From contig OENT01000273.1 of assembly GCA_900239685.1 (NCBI GenBank), positions 62,001 to 126,000 of the forward strand: a DNA stretch of 64,000 nt. The letters are read 5' to 3'. This DNA comes from Rotaria macrura. Taxonomy: Eukaryota; Rotifera; Eurotatoria; Philodinida; Philodinidae. The notes below the pieces were generated by a model. That model searched no databases. It saw only the letters and a program-made list of their open reading frames with translations, and was not told where the DNA came from. A program made the position numbers and the translations under genes. This document shows, piece after piece, positions 37,169 through 49,066 of this stretch. The stretch's first letter is position 1; each line of letters opens with the position of its first letter.

Positions 37169-38907
37169 TTTTTCAACCAATTAATTAATAACGTGTGTCT
37201 CTCTTCGGTCGTTTTCGTGCAATCTAAATTTCTATCATTATCTTGTGGCAGTACGTAGGTTATAACGAGATCACAAAACTCCATCACCATTGCTTTGATT
37301 TCCGTCTTGAAGCCTAGCATTTCATCAGCTAATGTCCGCCATCTGTATTCAAATTCCACTGTCTTTGTTTGCGACGGCGTTTTCCACCCCGTCTGTAGAT
37401 TTGGAAAGTTTTCAGAATTGAGTTGGTATGTGTTTGTGGTATTTGACGTTGGTTGTTGATGTGCTAATAGAGACCTAGTCAGTACTGACCTATAATCTTT
37501 TACAATTTGACATTTAGTGTCATTTGATTTATGTGGTTCATTGCAGTGCACACATTTCATTATACCCGAGCAGTTGGCTTTATGTAACTTAATATCAGTA
37601 GTTTTCTCACCACATACATTACAAGTTTGAACATCCTTTTGAGTACAATTCTTACGGAAATGTCCAATACCCATGCATTGTGAGCAGATCAAAACATGAG
37701 CTTGAGCCAAATATTCCACAATATCCAACGACAGCCCCATAGCTAAGATACGTTTTTTCTCCAGCATTGCCTTGTGTGCTGTTATGGAGTTAAACTCTAA
37801 TTTCACTGCTTTAATTTCCTGTTGTGCATTATTGCGTAAACGTATTACTGAAACAATGTTTTTATTGGCCGTACGTATTTCATCCGAGAGATCTTGAAAG
37901 TTAATATTCAATGGTACATCAAGTATGATTACTGATAGTTGCGGTGGGATCGAAGGACATGTATATTTATATTTTAGCCCGCATAGTTCTTGTGGCCAAC
38001 TTTTTTCATTCAGGAGAAAGACAAATGTCTCTACGTTTTTAACAAATAGTAACATTTTATATTGACCATGCGCATTAATATTTGAATTTCGACGATAACC
38101 CGCAATATCCATACTAAACTGATGCTTATCCATCGCAAATTTGCATAAATATTCAACCACTAAATTATCTCGAATATCCCGATCCGCTTCAATAACAAAT
38201 GGAGAGAAAGGATATCTAGTCTGAGCAAATCGTTTTGCTTCTTCAGATATCTGTAGTTTTTGTTGATCCTTCACATGGTTATTCATACTCAGATTATTTT
38301 GTAGTTGGACATTAGTATAATTCATGTTTTGCCGTTGTATATTCTTACTTTGCCGTGCTTGATTCGAAAGAGATAACTCCTTATCCATAATATCTTTGGG
38401 AGGTGAGACAACTGAAGCTCGTCTCTTCTTTTGTGCACCGGCAATAGTACGAGTATCTGGATCATTATCCATTTCGATGGAGTCACGTTGTTCATCAGAT
38501 ATTGGGGATAGTATACATTTCGATGAATTATGTGTGTTTACTGACATCGTCGTACTTGCGTTTGATTGGCTGTTCAACGTGTCTTGTGTTATCAATATCG
38601 AACTGGTAGATTGATTTTGGTAAACTATAGATTGTAGATGCGTAATTTGTGCCGTTAGCCGAGCAATTTGTTCAATAAGGGCTCTATTATCATCACTCAT
38701 GTTTTGTATGATTTTCCATGGATCTGGATGATTTACAATTCCATCATATTGCAGACCTGATTGAAAATCACCCCCAAATAATACACTATTAGCGTCAGCA
38801 TAAACCATAGACATTGAAGACGATGGATAGATGTTTGCAGGATGTGTTACTGCATTCTGACCAGAAGGTACAGCAGCACTGCAATCAGGTGCTATCCGTT
38901 GCGCCAT
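37141..38907 (-). CDS. LINE ORF1, gag-like protein with CCHC zinc knuckles
   Basis: 588 aa from ATG 38905-38907 to TGA 37141-37143. The N-terminal half is low complexity (Ser/Asn/Gln). The centre resembles an RNA-binding fold, and residues near the C-terminus hold clustered knuckles CSQCMGIGHFRKNC, CNVCGEKTTDIKLHKANC and CVHCNEPHKSNDTKC. This is typical of ORF1 in Jockey/I-type LINEs, where it binds the element's RNA. The frame is intact and overlaps the ORF2 start by 28 bases. Confidence 0.85.
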   Translation of the reverse strand: MAQRIAPDCSAAVPSGQNAVTHPANIYPSSSMSMVYADANSVLFGGDFQSGLQYDGIVNHPDPWKIIQNMSDDNRALIEQIARLTAQITHLQSIVYQNQSTSSILITQDTLNSQSNASTTMSVNTHNSSKCILSPISDEQRDSIEMDNDPDTRTIAGAQKKRRASVVSPPKDIMDKELSLSNQARQSKNIQRQNMNYTNVQLQNNLSMNNHVKDQQKLQISEEAKRFAQTRYPFSPFVIEADRDIRDNLVVEYLCKFAMDKHQFSMDIAGYRRNSNINAHGQYKMLLFVKNVETFVFLLNEKSWPQELCGLKYKYTCPSIPPQLSVIILDVPLNINFQDLSDEIRTANKNIVSVIRLRNNAQQEIKAVKLEFNSITAHKAMLEKKRILAMGLSLDIVEYLAQAHVLICSQCMGIGHFRKNCTQKDVQTCNVCGEKTTDIKLHKANCSGIMKCVHCNEPHKSNDTKCQIVKDYRSVLTRSLLAHQQPTSNTTNTYQLNSENFPNLQTGWKTPSQTKTVEFEYRWRTLADEMLGFKTEIKAMVMEFCDLVITYVLPQDNDRNLDCTKTTEERHTLLINWLKKWKSQTIPT

Positions 38908-39087
38908 AATCGGCAGCAAAGTTATACATCAACAATATCCGTGAATAATAATAAAATAAGATTTATACTCACCGTTCTCAATAATTTCCACTAATACTAA
39001 TATATATAAATATAATTTTCTTTCCTTTCGAAGAATATGGACAAAGCGCTACAATAGATAGATGTGTATAGTAGACGTGCAGACGTG

Positions 39088-39106
39088 AATTGCACTCATG
39101 GATACT
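39088..39106. repeat. LINE target-site duplication, right copy
   Basis: AATTGCACTCATGGATACT, identical to 33333-33351. The unit A 5' flank continues immediately after it. Confidence 0.9.
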
Positions 39107-39788
39107 TTGTTCATACTAAATGTAGTTCGTTTTAATTGTACTTAGTGAACATTACAACAATATCATTAGGAAACATCGGCAATTAATAGTGTGAAATGGC
39201 TAACACTCAGAAAAATTATAAACAATGATTGATTAGATTCCAGCTATTTCAAAAAAGTAATGAATAAAATTCAGATTTTATGATTGATCTTAATTATTTC
39301 TTAAAAAGCTTACTGTAGATCTCTGCGACAGTTTTTTAATCAATTCATTAACAAAATTCTTGATTCAAGCAACCAGACTAGGTATATAGATACATACATT
39401 ATGAGAATAACCATTTTTACTAGATTCAAGGTATAAAATCCATCAGAAATTGTAGTTTGAAAAAATAAAAAATTTCTCAGCATCCTTTTCTATGCATTCA
39501 ATTTCGATACCGCCTCCTCAACAACAATCAATAACTAGTACCGAAACTTGCAACACCAACGTTTAATTTAAGTGCTGATTCATGTTCTTACTAAACTATG
39601 AATAAGTTGTTTTTCCATTTTCTTGATATTTGAATGACTCGGTTGTTATTCACTTTCATGGTTCTCCCCTGTTATTGCACAATATCTATAAATATTCTGT
39701 TGCTTTCTTGCATACGGATGAAGAAATGCAAGGAAATTTTTATTCTATAAAAACTTGAGCTTCCTACTTCCAATCATTGTGTATCAAC

Positions 39789-41096
39789 ATGAACGATAAA
39801 ATGACTCAAGCAAAAGCAACAAACGGTTCTACTCCATGTGCAGGTGCTTGTCCGGATCTATCTGGAGAAGCTCTTGTATATCTTAGTCCGAAAATTTATA
39901 CTGGTCAAATGCCAGCAACTGGACTTTTTCTTGCAAAATATCACACATATCCATCCATTTGTGAATGTGAAACGGACAGCAGTGATATTCATTTTCACGT
40001 CACAACTATTCTCAATTATATTCGTGATGAATTAAAACATGATATTAGCAAAGATTGTATCAAACGAGAATATCATCGACGATTAAAACGAAACTATGTA
40101 GAATCACGTTTATGTGATTTAGGTAATGGTATAATGATTCACTTTCCTGGTTCATCCTTAGAATCGGATATCCAAAATATCAATAAACAGACGGCTGACT
40201 ATGGTGATGATTATTTCTTAAGTGAATCTGAAATAAGAATTTATTACTTACCTGAACATGATTCATTCGTACAGGAATTATCGGACCATTTTTCCAACAT
40301 GACTATTTTGTCATCGAAATCATGTATGCTTCAAATGGTTTGCCGAAATGATTGTGGTTATTATCTTGAAGGAATTCGAATAAAAAAACCTGTAATTACT
40401 GATGTTGCTCTTCATTATGGTAATAGTTTTCTATCGATACATGAAAAGATTCTAACAAACCTAAATACGAAAGAATCAAAAGGTATTGTTCTTTTGCATG
40501 GTGTTCCAGGCTCAGGTAACAATAAATCAATTTTTCTTCTCAGTTTTATGATTGTTCTTATTGAATAGGAAAAACACATTATATTCGATATTTAATTCAA
40601 GAAGTTCAAGATAAAACATTAATCTATGTTTCGCCTGACATGGCTAAAGAAATATCATCACCAGAATTTCTTCCTTTTCTTATGCGACATGAAGATGCAA
40701 TTCTAATTATTGAAGATGCTGAAAATATTATTCAAGATCGAAATCAATCAACAGCACCATCACAAGCTGTTGCTAATCTTCTCAATTTGTAAGTCAAATA
40801 ATTGTATTCTCATCAATTATGAATTTTATTCGCTTTAATCTAGATCTGACGGTTTATTAGGTGATGCAATGCACCAACAAATTATAGCTACATTTAATTG
40901 CGATTTAAAAACGATCGATTCAGCTCTATTACGTAAAGGACGATTGATTGCTAATTATGAATTTAACAAATTAGATTTAGAAAATTCAAAGATTTTATCA
41001 AAAAAATTAGGTTTCGGTATTGATGGTGTTACTGGGCCGATGACACTCGCTGAAATCTATAATCAAGGTGATAAAGATAGTCAATCTATCGTTTAA
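39789..41096 (+). CDS. AAA-family ATPase, copy A (bacterial-type, intron-bearing)
   Basis: Exons 39789-40515, 40569-40788 and 40844-41096; introns of 53 and 55 bp; 399 aa. The N-terminal 225 residues (SRLCDLGNGIMIHF, SESEIRIYYLPEHDS) match no family I know. The C-terminal AAA module has Walker A GVPGSGKTHYIRYL, which is created by splicing because the first intron splits its glycine codon. It also has Walker B AILIIEDAEN, a sensor-like IIATFN and the arginine-finger region LLRKGRLIANYEF, ending MTLAEIYNQGD. This C-terminal pattern is, from memory, like a family of stand-alone AAA ATPases common in Bacteroidetes and other bacteria, suggesting horizontal acquisition followed by intron gain. Function unknown. 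ATG 39789 is the first; the start shared with copy B is 39801. Confidence 0.85.
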
Positions 41097-42662
41097 ACTA
41101 TTCGAATATACGCATACGTCTTGATGATGTTTAATTATCAGACGTAGTTGAATTCTTGTTCACTCGATGATTTTATCGTTTACAAACATTGCCCATGATC
41201 GTCATGGGGAATCTCAGCTGCTTCCCTATGTACTTTAACATCCCAGTACTACTAGTACAGATATACTGAATTCTATGGTCATGATTCTGTATATCTTCTA
41301 TTCGTTTCTATGGCTTGCTTTTTGTATTTGTTATGCTAAAGTCTGATTAAATATATAAGTATGCATGTTTCATTTACTTCTTGTTTATATTCTACATCAT
41401 AGAAGCATAATCCATCGTGGTTCTCAGATATTTGTTCTTGTCTGCCGTCTAACTAGCCAAATGTTCGAGGTTTCATAACAAATCTTCTTTTCTATACTAG
41501 AATGGATTTAATATCAAGAGCACTTGAATACGCTTCATTTTTTTCAAACAATACCCTAAACGTTTTAATGGAGAAGCTAAAGTATTATTTCTGCGCTCGT
41601 CGAGGTTTTGTGCTGCTTACGTAAACTAAATTATGAAGAAGTCTTCAGAACTAATCAGAATAGAAGTGCACTCTCTCTCTCTCATAGATATACATACACA
41701 TGAATTCCATAAAACCATGGAAAAGAATAATACTAAGTAAGAATTTGTTGTGTAACTGATCTAAAATGAAGTTTGAAACAAAAGGAATTTAATATACTTG
41801 ACAGAAAATATGCAATTGAAGAGAAGAATATTCCACGATGCATAGAGTTGATAAATCATATTTCTTAGCATACGCTGATAGTGACAGTGAGTGCTAATCT
41901 ATACCTAAAAGAGATTAGATTAGTAGAACATGGTAACTGTTCTATTGGAGTTCACTATACGGATGATATTTATGGCTTCCAACGTCTGCTTTTCAATAAA
42001 ACGATACGATTCTTGACGTGTAAATAAATATCAGACCTCACTACTCCTGTACTGCTTCTATCATCTGAAATCATCGCAAATATATGATCTCGTTATGCTG
42101 CATTCGTATCTTTTTCAACCATGTCTCGGTTGATGAATCATTATATAGTAGTTCGTTCATATTGTTGTTTGTTCCATTGAACTTGAAAGTTTGGATTCGA
42201 CTTATACTATATCATTACTAATAAACAAGCCATGATCTTTCAATATTAAGGAGGTTAAATTTTGTCAATACATCGATATATGATTTCCCTCATAGATACT
42301 GTGTTCATATTAGATTTAGTTCGTTTCTATTGTACTTGGTGAACATCACAAGAATGTTATTGGGGAAAATCGGCAATGAATTGTGTGAAATGGCAGAGCT
42401 AAAGCGTAGAAAAGATATATAGGACTGTATTACTTTGTCCCTATCCACTATTTGTCCTCGTACGATCCTTTGCGCTTCCATGTTGAGAAGAACGGACAAA
42501 ATTTACGTTCGGACCGCGAGCATGAGGAAAAATGCATTTAGAACACTGATAAAATGTGATCGTTATGATTCAGCCGTTGAGAACGCTTTCGTACTGTTCG
42601 CGTTATCCTATTAGAGGTCAGGATTGAAGAGAATCATACAATGGAACGATGTTTAGATAAAT

Positions 42663-43713
42663 CACTCTAAAAAATGTCAAGCGTCTTACAAGGCGGTTCG
42701 TGTGTCTTAAGTCTAGGTTAGACAGTATTTAGACAAAGAAAGCGTTTAAGTTTCTAGACACTTGATTGCGATAGACACTATGGTGTATCTTATGTGTTAA
42801 ACATTTGAACGCATACACCGTGAAACGTCTTATTCTTTAATTTAGTTGCCGTTGTTTCATTTTATTTCTCACTTCTACGGAATCACTTGCCAGAATAAAG
42901 TTTATCGAATTCTTAAATCAAGACAAGTCATCAAGTATAAGGTTTTTTCGAGATCATAATATTTTTTATTCTTTCTTATTTCTTTTATTAAGCTATTTTG
43001 TTGACCTATGTCATATTCGAAAAATAACAGGAGTTTTTTTTAATTCATAGGTTTCGACTAAAGTGGTACTGTTTTCATTTTTTATTTCTAAATTTTATTA
43101 TGGTAATAAATTTCTACGCCGTCGTAAACTTAGTGTTTCAAAATTTGTCGGCGTTCCAGCTGATTTACGATAGCTACTCATAGTGAGTATGAATATATTT
43201 CAATATAAATAATACGTATTGACAAAATATTTTGAATAAATTTTAAATAACTAAATTATTAATTTTTCTTCTTTAAATCTTTTGTTTTGTTTAAATCTAT
43301 CTTCACGTGTTTTACATATCATTGAAAGTAAAAATTAGGAATTATTGAAAACATGTAAAGTCGAGTTTTAACAAAATAAACCATTTTAAGAAAAATGAAA
43401 TACTTATTTATTCAAAATGTTTTAATATGCATTATTTATATTGAAATGCATTCATTTTCAGATTAAGTAACTCGAAAATCGCCTATAACGTAGTGCAAAG
43501 ACAAACGTAAGACCATTCATTTCATTGGTGAAAAACATCCAACAGAGTGCGAGTAAGACGCACCAGTGTTTAAAATCGTTCATCCACTGACACTTGAAGA
43601 GTCTGAACGAAAGATATTTTAGCCAATACGAATCAGGTTTAAGTTTCTTGTATATACTCGAACGAACTGTCTTGCACATACAAACACTTTATTCGTCTTG
43701 ATTTTTTAGAGTG
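42663..43713. mobile_element. Candidate 1.05 kb non-autonomous transposon with CACTCTAAAAAAT ends
   Basis: Begins CACTCTAAAAAATGTCAAGCG and ends with the near complement CGTCTTGATTTTTTAGAGTG. It lies inside the stretch present only in unit B. No transposase motif was found and no clear target duplication, so the boundaries rest on the termini alone. Confidence 0.5.
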
Positions 43714-43720
43714 TACCCAA

Positions 43721-45474
43721 GCAGTCAAAATTACGAAATTAACGCGTTAAAACAGAGCTTTTATTTTTTTTCTGTCAACGCGTTTCACACAGTCAAAAAT
43801 GTCTGAATTGACGCGTTTTAACAGGTTGTAAATTTACATATCACAACACTTTAGTTTACAAAACATTCAACCGTTTAAACGCGTTGTTCCATTCAACGCG
43901 TTAAAACGAATCGAAGTAACAACGTTTAAACGAGTTGAGAAAGTAAACGCAAAAATATTGAACGCTTTTCACCAGTTTCAACACGTTATTCGGAGTCGTT
44001 TAAACGCTAGAGCGCGGAGTTCATAGTTCAACGCGTTTAAATTAGTTACTACTTACTTCAGGGTGGATTCGACCAAGCACACTTATACTTACGAGGCAGC
44101 GACCTGATGATTAGACCAAACTTACGTATTTCTAGATGAATTAAATTTTCTACTTATACTAAACATAATTTACGTGCATTTCTTGTGTTAATGGTGAAAA
44201 GTGATTGAGGTGAAAACAGGAAAACGCATTTGATGTGATTTATTTTCTTTTTGGTTAAAATCAATTATAATGACTGTTTTCGAATCTTTTAAAATAAAAT
44301 AATGATTAAAATCAGTTAAATTTCTAAAAATTGATTTATATCTGATTATTTGACTGCTAATCAATTTTAATAAGACTATTAGGCACATTATTTGAATTTA
44401 ATTCTACCAAGATCAATTTTTATCGATTGAAACTGATTGATTGATTCTTAATATAATTTATCCTTTTTTGTATATAAATAGATATAGAATGGGATAGGGT
44501 CTCGAAGCAGGATATATATATATCAGAGGTTGATCAAGTATTTTAGTTATTGCTCTTCGGAGAGAGAAATTGAAAAAGACAAAATCAAACGAGTTTTCAG
44601 CTTAAAGTACGAGATGGATGCGTTTTAGTGCCACCACTGTGAAAACCGATTTTTCGATAGTTTAATTGATTTGGACCATTATTTTGATTAGAAATCTCAT
44701 TAAAATAGTACCAGTTTAGCCGATTTTTAATTATAGACAATAGAAACACATAGGTTTTCTTCTACATGAGAATGATGAATTCGAGTTCGGATAAGAATGC
44801 CGTTCTTAATCGGAAAGAAGTGCATTTGATATGATTTTTCAAAATGAAGTTTCTACAGCTGCAATATTCCTAATAGAATCCGAATACAAATAGCCATATT
44901 TGGTCGTGGATGTAAATATCAGACAATACTAGATTAAAAATAAACTAGATAGTCATAGCAAGTACTTTATGGATAGATGATCATGCAAAACAATATAAAA
45001 ACGGACTCTATGGAACATCAAATTCATTATTAATCGAAGTTATTATAAATCTATGATTTAGAAGCTTGCTTTTCAACTTCGAGCTAGTGTTAAATATCTC
45101 CCAGTTCCGAAATCTGCTTTTACTTAGTATTTAATCGTATTGGAAGCACTTAGAAATGATAGAGTCATACTCGTGTGCTCTAATTTAAATGCATTTTTCT
45201 TTGGACAATATATTATGTAAATGAGTTATGTCAAAAGACAATCTTCAAAATTCATTTCATGTCAGCGCGTTAAAACAGACGTTTAGTTCATGTTAAAACG
45301 CATTCATTTCTAAAAATTCATCTATTTAACGCGTCAAAACGCGTTATGGCGAGACCCACGCGTTTTTACGCGTTCGTTTCTTTTTTCTCTGAATTGAAGA
45401 ACTCTAACGCGTTTTTTCTATTTGTTTTTTTCCTTCAATGCATTTAAACACCGTTATGGCGTTTAAGTGACTGC
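43721..45474. mobile_element. GCAGTCA-ended, ACGCGTT-rich repeat element, copy 1
   Basis: Both ends carry GCAGTCA/TGACTGC and are filled with variants of AACGCGTTAAAACG (about 43740-44045 and 45260-45460). The middle contains GATTCGACCAAG and TTAGACCAAACTTACG-type blocks shared, in order, with 57916-58840. No coding sequence recognised. Family unknown. Confidence 0.55.
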
Positions 45475-47033
45475 GTGGATATATACAGTTGATTGTTGCT
45501 GGCCTGCTTTAGTTCTCAAGATATTTTCAAACTAAATCGTTCGCTTCTGACTCTGTTACTAGGTGTGATCATATAGTTTCTATTTTTGCTTGTATTTCAT
45601 ATTAAATAATTGCCTTTCTTCATCTTACGCAACTATCTTTTTTAAGTACCTTTCGCTTTAGAATGATTAATTGTGAACGAAAGTCCTTGATTAGTGACAC
45701 TGTTTTTTACTCTCTACGCATCCTACATTTTCATTTCCAAATTTTGTACATTTTAAACAATTTTTTGTGAAATCGAATTTTCATTTTTTCAATTTGGAGC
45801 AAGCCATCTGCATTTCATTTCGTGCTTTAATTGAGAAATATAACTGATTGATAAAAATCAAACATTATGTATATGTATATATGAATATGTTTCAAGTCTA
45901 ATTAACGGGTTGACCGATGAAATATAAGATTTAACGTGTGTCACACGCAGTTGCTTAGAGCGCAAGTGCATATAGTACGTCTGTAGAATGGATCCGAAAT
46001 GCGTTTGAAACACAGCGACCACGTACCCAAACTACATAATCGCCACGCGTTCGTGGTGCATGTGGCGTACGCGTTTTATTGCTGTTCGTCTCGACGTGGG
46101 ATGTTCCTCATTTCCTGTCTTTCCTTTTATGGTCATCTTGCAAAACGTTATTGTTTATTTCTATACCCATCCATTATTCCGTATTTGTTTCCTCTCGTTT
46201 AATGATATCATTCGTGTGTTCCTCATTAGCATTGCTTTTCTCTTCTGTTTCTATAAAAGGCTGTGCTTTTTGAAAAAAGGGTACGGTTGATGATATGAAT
46301 GAAAAAGAGGTTAGTACCTAGTTACATCTTGAATTATATCTCTTGTATTAGAAATTGTTAGAACGTATTCAAAAGATCAAAGATTTTTATATAAACCGCG
46401 GAGAGAAGCAATCCAAAAGAGAAGCACACGAAAGACATCCATACAAGAAAAGAAGAGAAATAAGGAACAGCGAATGAATACACAACCTATCAATTATACT
46501 TTGTGAGATAAAGAAAAGCGAAAGAAGACAAACAGTCGATAGTGAGAACATTATAATGATGATTCATTAGATTTCAGCAATGTGAAAAAAAATGAGTAAA
46601 ATTCGGATTTTATCAGCAATCTTAATTATTTCTTACAAACCTTACTGTATAAATCTCCGATAGTTTGTTATTCAATTCATTAACGAAATCCATGATTAAA
46701 ACAATATAACTAGGCATATAGATATATACAATATGAGAATTCCATTTTTACTAAATTCAAAGCATAAATCCATCAGAAAATGTAGTTTGAAAAAATAAAA
46801 ATTTCTTCCAATTTCGATACCGTCACCTCAACAACTAATAAAAGTAACGGAATTTGCACCACCAACGTTTCACTGACGTGCTGATTCATATGCTAACTAA
46901 ACCATCAATAAAAGTTTTTTTTCGTTTTCTTGATATTTGAATGAGGCAGTTGTCATTGATTTTCATCGTTTTGTTCTGCTATTGTCAATACATATATATA
47001 TATATATATATTCTGACGATGGTTTCTTGCATA

Positions 47034-47368
47034 CCCAGGTCGAACAAGCACGACCGTAAACGACCGTATACGGAGGAATACGGCAAAATACATGGTCCAG
47101 TATTACGATCGTATATCTCCGTGTCGTATACGGGGAAATACGACGATATACGGAGAGAAAAACGATCGTTTACGGTCCTCGTATACAAAATCCGTAAACG
47201 GTTTCCGTTTTTCACCGTATACGATCGTATTTGCCCGTATACGATACGGCGATATACGACCGTAATACTGGACCATGTAAAACGCTAAAATACGACCGTT
47301 TACGGTCGTGTGGGGAGCGTATACGGTCGTTTACAGTCGTATACAAAGTCTGTAATCGTCGACCTGGG
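47034..47368. mobile_element. CCCAGGTCGA-ended foldback MITE in unit B
   Basis: 335 bp, reverse complement of 34074-34418, flanked by TA (47032-47033 and 47369-47370). The paralogous site in unit A (around 39710-39720, TTTCTTGCATACGGATG) is empty, which confirms insertion at a TA. Confidence 0.88.
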
Positions 47369-47370
47369 TA

Positions 47371-47680
47371 CCCAGGCCAAATCCTCACCATCGCTAACAA
47401 ACATATGCGGTTTAATAAGGCTGTCGTGACCGTATTTTGTCGTAATTCAGTGTAATGCAAGGTTCAGTATTGCGACCGTATTTCTCTGGATTGCCTAGGG
47501 TAAAATACGATCTATTATTAAGATCGTTAGCGATCGGAAACGACTGTATACCTTCGTATGTGTCCCCAAGATATACGACAGTAATACTGAGCCATGTATT
47601 ACGGCGAAATATGTCCGTGAATACGCCATCAAACATGGTCGTAAACGCTTGGTGACACGGTCTGTTATCATCGACAAGGA
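47371..47680. mobile_element. Diverged CCCAGG-ended MITE, adjacent second copy
   Basis: Starts CCCAGGCC directly after the TA that ends the previous element and finishes near ATCGACAAGGA, followed by TA. The interior has the same CGTATTT, ACGAC and GGTCGTAAACG motifs and the TACTG(A/G)(A/G)CCATGTA block as the neighbour, but is much more diverged. Confidence 0.65.
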
Positions 47681-47770
47681 TAGGCATGGAAAAATACAGG
47701 GATATTTTTCTACTCTATAAATCCTGGAACATTATACATAATATCATTGTGCATCAAAATTTAAGATAAA

Positions 47771-49066
47771 ATGACTCAAGCAAAAGACAGCAACGGTTCT
47801 ACTCCATGTGCAGGTGCTTGTCCCGATCTATCAGATGAAGCTCTTTTATATCTAAGTGCAAAAACTTATTATGGTCTTATGCCAGCAACTGGTCTTTTTC
47901 TTGCAAAATATCACACATATCCATCCATTTGTGAATGTGAAACGGGTAGCACTGAAAGTCATTTTCCTGTCACAGCTGTTCTCAATTATATTCGTGAAGA
48001 ATTAAAACATGATATTAGCAAAGATTGTATCAAACGAAAATATCATCGATCATTACAACGATACTATGTAGAATCACGTTTATGTGATTTAGGTAATGGT
48101 ATAATGATTCACTTTGCTGGTTCGTACTTACAATCGGATATTCACAATATCAATAAAATGACGGCTGATTATGGTAATGATTATTTTTTAAGTGAATCTG
48201 AAATAAGAATTTATTATTTACCGGAACATGATTCCCTCGTACAAGAATTAGCGGACCAATTTTCTAGCATGACTATTTTGTCATTAAAATCATGCATGCT
48301 TCAAATGGTTTGTAGAAATGATTGTGGTTATTATCTCGAAGGAATTCGAATAAAAAAACCTGTAATTACTGATGTTGCTCTTCATTATGGTAATAGTTTT
48401 CTATCGATACATGAAAAGATTCTAACAAACCTAAATAAGAAAGAATCAAAAGGTATTGTTCTTTTGCATGGTGCTCCGGGTACAGGTAATAGTAAATCAA
48501 TTCTTCTTCTTAGTTTTATGCTTGTTCGTATTGAATAGGAAAAACACATTATATTCGATATTTAATTCAAGACGTTCAAGATAAAACATTAATTTATGTT
48601 TCCCCTGACATGGCTAAAGAAATATCATCACCAGAATTTCTTCCTTTTCTTATGCAACATGAAGATGCAGTTCTAATTATTGAAGATGCTGAAAACATTA
48701 TTCAAGATCGACATGAATCAACAGCACCATCACAAGCTGTTGCTAATCTTCTCAATTTGTAAGTCAAATAATTGTATTCTCATCAATTATGTATTTTATT
48801 CGCTTTAATCTAGATCTGACGGTTTATTAGGTGATGCAATGCATCAACAAATTATAGCTACATTTAATTGCGATTTAAAAACGATCGATTCAGCTCTATT
48901 ACGTAAAGGACGATTAATTGCTAATTATGAATTTAACAAATTAGATTTAGAAAATTCAAAGATTTTATCAAAAAAATTAGGTTTCGGTATTGATGGTGTT
49001 ATTGGGCCGATGACACTCGCTGAAATCTATAATCAAGGTGATAAAGATAGTCAATCTATCGTTTAA
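47771..49066 (+). CDS. AAA-family ATPase, copy B
   Basis: Exons 47771-48485, 48539-48758 and 48814-49066, at the same intron positions as copy A; 395 aa. Walker A is GAPGTGKTHYIRYL after splicing, Walker B VLIIEDAEN, and the C-terminal MTLAEIYNQGDKDSQSIV is identical to copy A. All catalytic motifs are intact and most differences are in the N-terminal half. The start ATGACTCAAGC is conserved with copy A. The promoter-proximal flank differs because two MITEs lie 90-740 bp upstream, so expression may have diverged. Cellular role unknown, as for copy A. Confidence 0.85.

Larger units (their letters stand above)
33352..39087 (-). mobile_element. Non-LTR (LINE) retrotransposon, near full length, inactivated
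   Basis: A 5.7 kb minus-strand element bounded by a 19 bp target duplication. From the 5' end (39087): UTR of about 180 bp, ORF1 (zinc knuckles), ORF2 (APE endonuclease plus reverse transcriptase), and a 3' region of about 450 bp that is pyrimidine-rich in the sense strand and has no clear poly-A tail. ORF2 has an in-frame TAG and is interrupted by a MITE. The arrangement resembles the Jockey/I/CR1 groups; I could not assign a clade. Confidence 0.9.
33134..41876. repeat. Tandem segmental duplication, unit A (contains a LINE insertion)
   Basis: The flanks, the AAA ATPase gene and about 770 bp of 3' flank match 42081-49841 in order and orientation. The 5' flank of unit A (33134-33351 then 39107-39788) is split by the LINE. 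The matching 5' flank of unit B runs through the equivalent position without it. Confidence 0.85.

Noticed and set aside
40544..40568. Stop codons ending the long frames inside both AAA genes, first taken as truncations
   Set aside because: They fall in a 53 bp GT-AG intron; splicing restores the Walker A motif and the full ATPase.
45999..46290. Three overlapping 64-76 codon frames near 46000-46290
   Set aside because: Same DNA read in several frames, no motif, located in inserted repeat-rich DNA of unit B.
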